From Pseudomonadales bacterium (GTDB lineage: Bacteria > Pseudomonadota > Gammaproteobacteria > Pseudomonadales > Azotimanducaceae), in the NCBI GenBank assembly GCA_028280225.1, contig JANQMF010000088.1, positions 1-47,350 on the forward strand: 47,350 bases of DNA, given 5' to 3'. Positions 46,232 through 47,350 of the stretch are shown here, piece after piece; the first letter of the stretch is position 1, and each line of letters begins with the position of its first letter. The notes under the pieces were generated by a model, which worked only from the letters and a program-made list of their open reading frames with translations, was not told the origin of the DNA and ran no database searches. The translations under genes and the position numbers were made by a program.

Positions 46232-46795
46232 CTACAACCCTGGGATCATCTGGCGAATCATATTTTCGACCAGATAGATACCCAACAAAAATACCAGGGG
46301 TGATAAGTCCAAGGGTCCCAGGCTTGGCATAATCCGCCGGATAGGTCCCAGCAGGGGTTCTAAAAGCTGTTGTAATAGTTGCAGGATCGGATGGACGTTA
46401 CCCGGGGCCAGGAAGCTCGCAATAATGACAATAAACAGCGTGAATTTATAAAACTGGGTCAGTACCAGGAGCATCTTGACCAGACCCATCCACATGATGA
46501 TGGGAATTGAGCCCCCCAGTTGCCCGCTGGTGACATAAACCACAGCGGCTATGTTGATCACGCCAATCAGCCACGCCACGAATATGGAAGCGAAATCGAG
46601 ATTTGCAAAAGGCTTAAGGACCGCGCGCAAAGGTTTGCAAAGCGGGTCCGTACCCTTGACGACCGCCTGGCTGATCGGATTATAGAAATCGGCTTGGCTC
46701 GCCTGTAGTAAAAAGCGCACCAAAAACAGCATACATGCCAGGTGGAAAACAAATTCTATGATTATATTGAGTGAACTCACCATCTTAACGACCAA
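46232..46795 (-). CDS. yggT: YggT family membrane protein
   Basis: 187 residues, with two YGGT repeats of paired hydrophobic spans. Each repeat carries the short motif around a Pro/Leu-rich segment: [23 protein letters not shown] in the first and [21 protein letters not shown] in the second. Thought to help membrane protein or cell-envelope assembly; the exact role is unknown. Between metX and proC, overlapping proC by 11 nt. Confidence 0.93.
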   Translation of the reverse strand: MVVKMVSSLNIIIEFVFHLACMLFLVRFLLQASQADFYNPISQAVVKGTDPLCKPLRAVLKPFANLDFASIFVAWLIGVINIAAVVYVTSGQLGGSIPIIMWMGLVKMLLVLTQFYKFTLFIVIIASFLAPGNVHPILQLLQQLLEPLLGPIRRIMPSLGPLDLSPLVFLLGIYLVENMIRQMIPGL

Positions 46796-47350
46796 ACTCC
46801 TCAGCTAACTCGCCAGCCCTTTGCTCTGCGGCAACCACAGCCTGGGCAATTGTATCCGGCAGGCCTGCTGCTTGCATAACCGCCAGGGCGGCAGCGGTGG
46901 TGCCCCCGGGAGAAGTTACGTTTTCCCGTAACACACTGGGTGAATCGTCACTCTGCCGGGCCATCAGCGCAGCGCCATAAGCGGTTTGTAACGTCAGCCG
47001 GGTGGCGGTGGCGGTACTCAGGCCCAATTGTTGTCCCGCGGATACCATGGCTTCCATCAGCAAAAAGAAGTAGGCGGGACCGCTGCCTGATACGGCGGTG
47101 ACCGCATCCAGGGCGGCCTCATTGTCCACCCACAGTGTGTCCCCGGCAGCGGATAAAATTTCGGTGGCGGCGTCCAGATGAGGTTGCTGGCAGGCGGCGT
47201 TGGCGTAAAGGGCAGTGATTCCGGCACCCAGCAGGGCCGGTGTATTGGGCATACAGCGGATCAGGGGCTGAGTCTGACCGGTCCAACTTGTCAGGCTGTC
47301 TAGATTGATCCCTGCGGCGATGGAAATGACCAGGTGTTTTGGGGTGAGCT
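46785..47350 (-). CDS. proC: Pyrroline-5-carboxylate reductase (partial, N-terminus off the right edge)
   Basis: The frame is open from the window edge (LTPKHLVISIAAGINLDS, then QPLIRCMPNTPALLGAG) to the stop at 46785. Only the last about 188 residues are present; the NADPH-binding GxGxxG lies outside. AVSGSGPAYFFLLMEAM and SPGGTTAAALAVMQ are the diagnostic C-terminal motifs. It makes proline from pyrroline-5-carboxylate. The proC-yggT-metX-metW order is the Pseudomonas one. Confidence 0.97.
   Translation of the reverse strand, partial: LTPKHLVISIAAGINLDSLTSWTGQTQPLIRCMPNTPALLGAGITALYANAACQQPHLDAATEILSAAGDTLWVDNEAALDAVTAVSGSGPAYFFLLMEAMVSAGQQLGLSTATATRLTLQTAYGAALMARQSDDSPSVLRENVTSPGGTTAAALAVMQAAGLPDTIAQAVVAAEQRAGELAEEFGR

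Overview
The window reads as one continuous chromosomal segment of a heterotrophic gammaproteobacterium, probably marine and related to Pseudomonadales/Cellvibrionales. This rests on gene content and order. The right two thirds hold core blocks in the order familiar from Pseudomonas and, in part, Escherichia: rubredoxin beside ubiA; recG-ridA-spoT-rpoZ-gmk-yicC facing rph-pyrE; slmA-argB-algC(long form)-coaBC facing radC-rpmB-rpmG-mutM; coaD and rsmD facing ftsY-ftsE-ftsX-rpoH; and trmB facing hemW-rdgB-DUF4426-metW-metX-yggT-proC. No species can be named from sequence alone.

Layout. Positions 1-1203 are the N-terminal 401 codons of a Fic-family protein on the minus strand that runs off the left edge. 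It has a winged-helix/AbiEi-like N-terminus, and its promoter lies inside four 24-bp direct repeats. From 1.4 to 7.1 kb are a TetR regulator divergent from an exported PNPOx-like lipoprotein plus cytochrome b561, a secreted two-repeat NIPSNAP-like protein divergent from a CadC-like winged-helix regulator with many membrane spans, and an MltB-type lytic transglycosylase. From 7.2 to 17.2 kb, uvrD is followed by a TRAP transport module whose parts sit on both strands (dctP plus an enoyl-CoA hydratase on +; dctQ, dctM and an amidohydrolase on -, behind ubiA), then rubredoxin and a DAACS symporter. An aminoacyl-tRNA-deacylase-like/HDOD protein and a 563-bp gap follow. The gap contains the decayed remains of a two-gene module whose second member looks like a retropepsin-like protease truncated before its active site.

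From 19 kb onward the genes are housekeeping: stringent response and RNA polymerase omega, nucleotide synthesis (gmk, pyrE, rph), CoA synthesis (coaBC, coaD), arginine (argB), exopolysaccharide precursor (algC), ribosomal proteins L28 and L33, DNA repair (mutM, radC, recG, rdgB), cell division and secretion (slmA, ftsYEX), heat shock (rpoH) and methionine/proline synthesis. Many neighbours overlap by 1-20 nt, so translation is probably coupled.

Most notable oddities: gmk is split into two frames that meet at an ATGA overlap; the 24-bp repeat array sits at the fic promoter; the TRAP/catabolic module is split across strands; the aspartic-protease pair is decayed; dut is absent between coaBC and algC. 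No rRNA, tRNA, CRISPR array or intact insertion sequence was seen.
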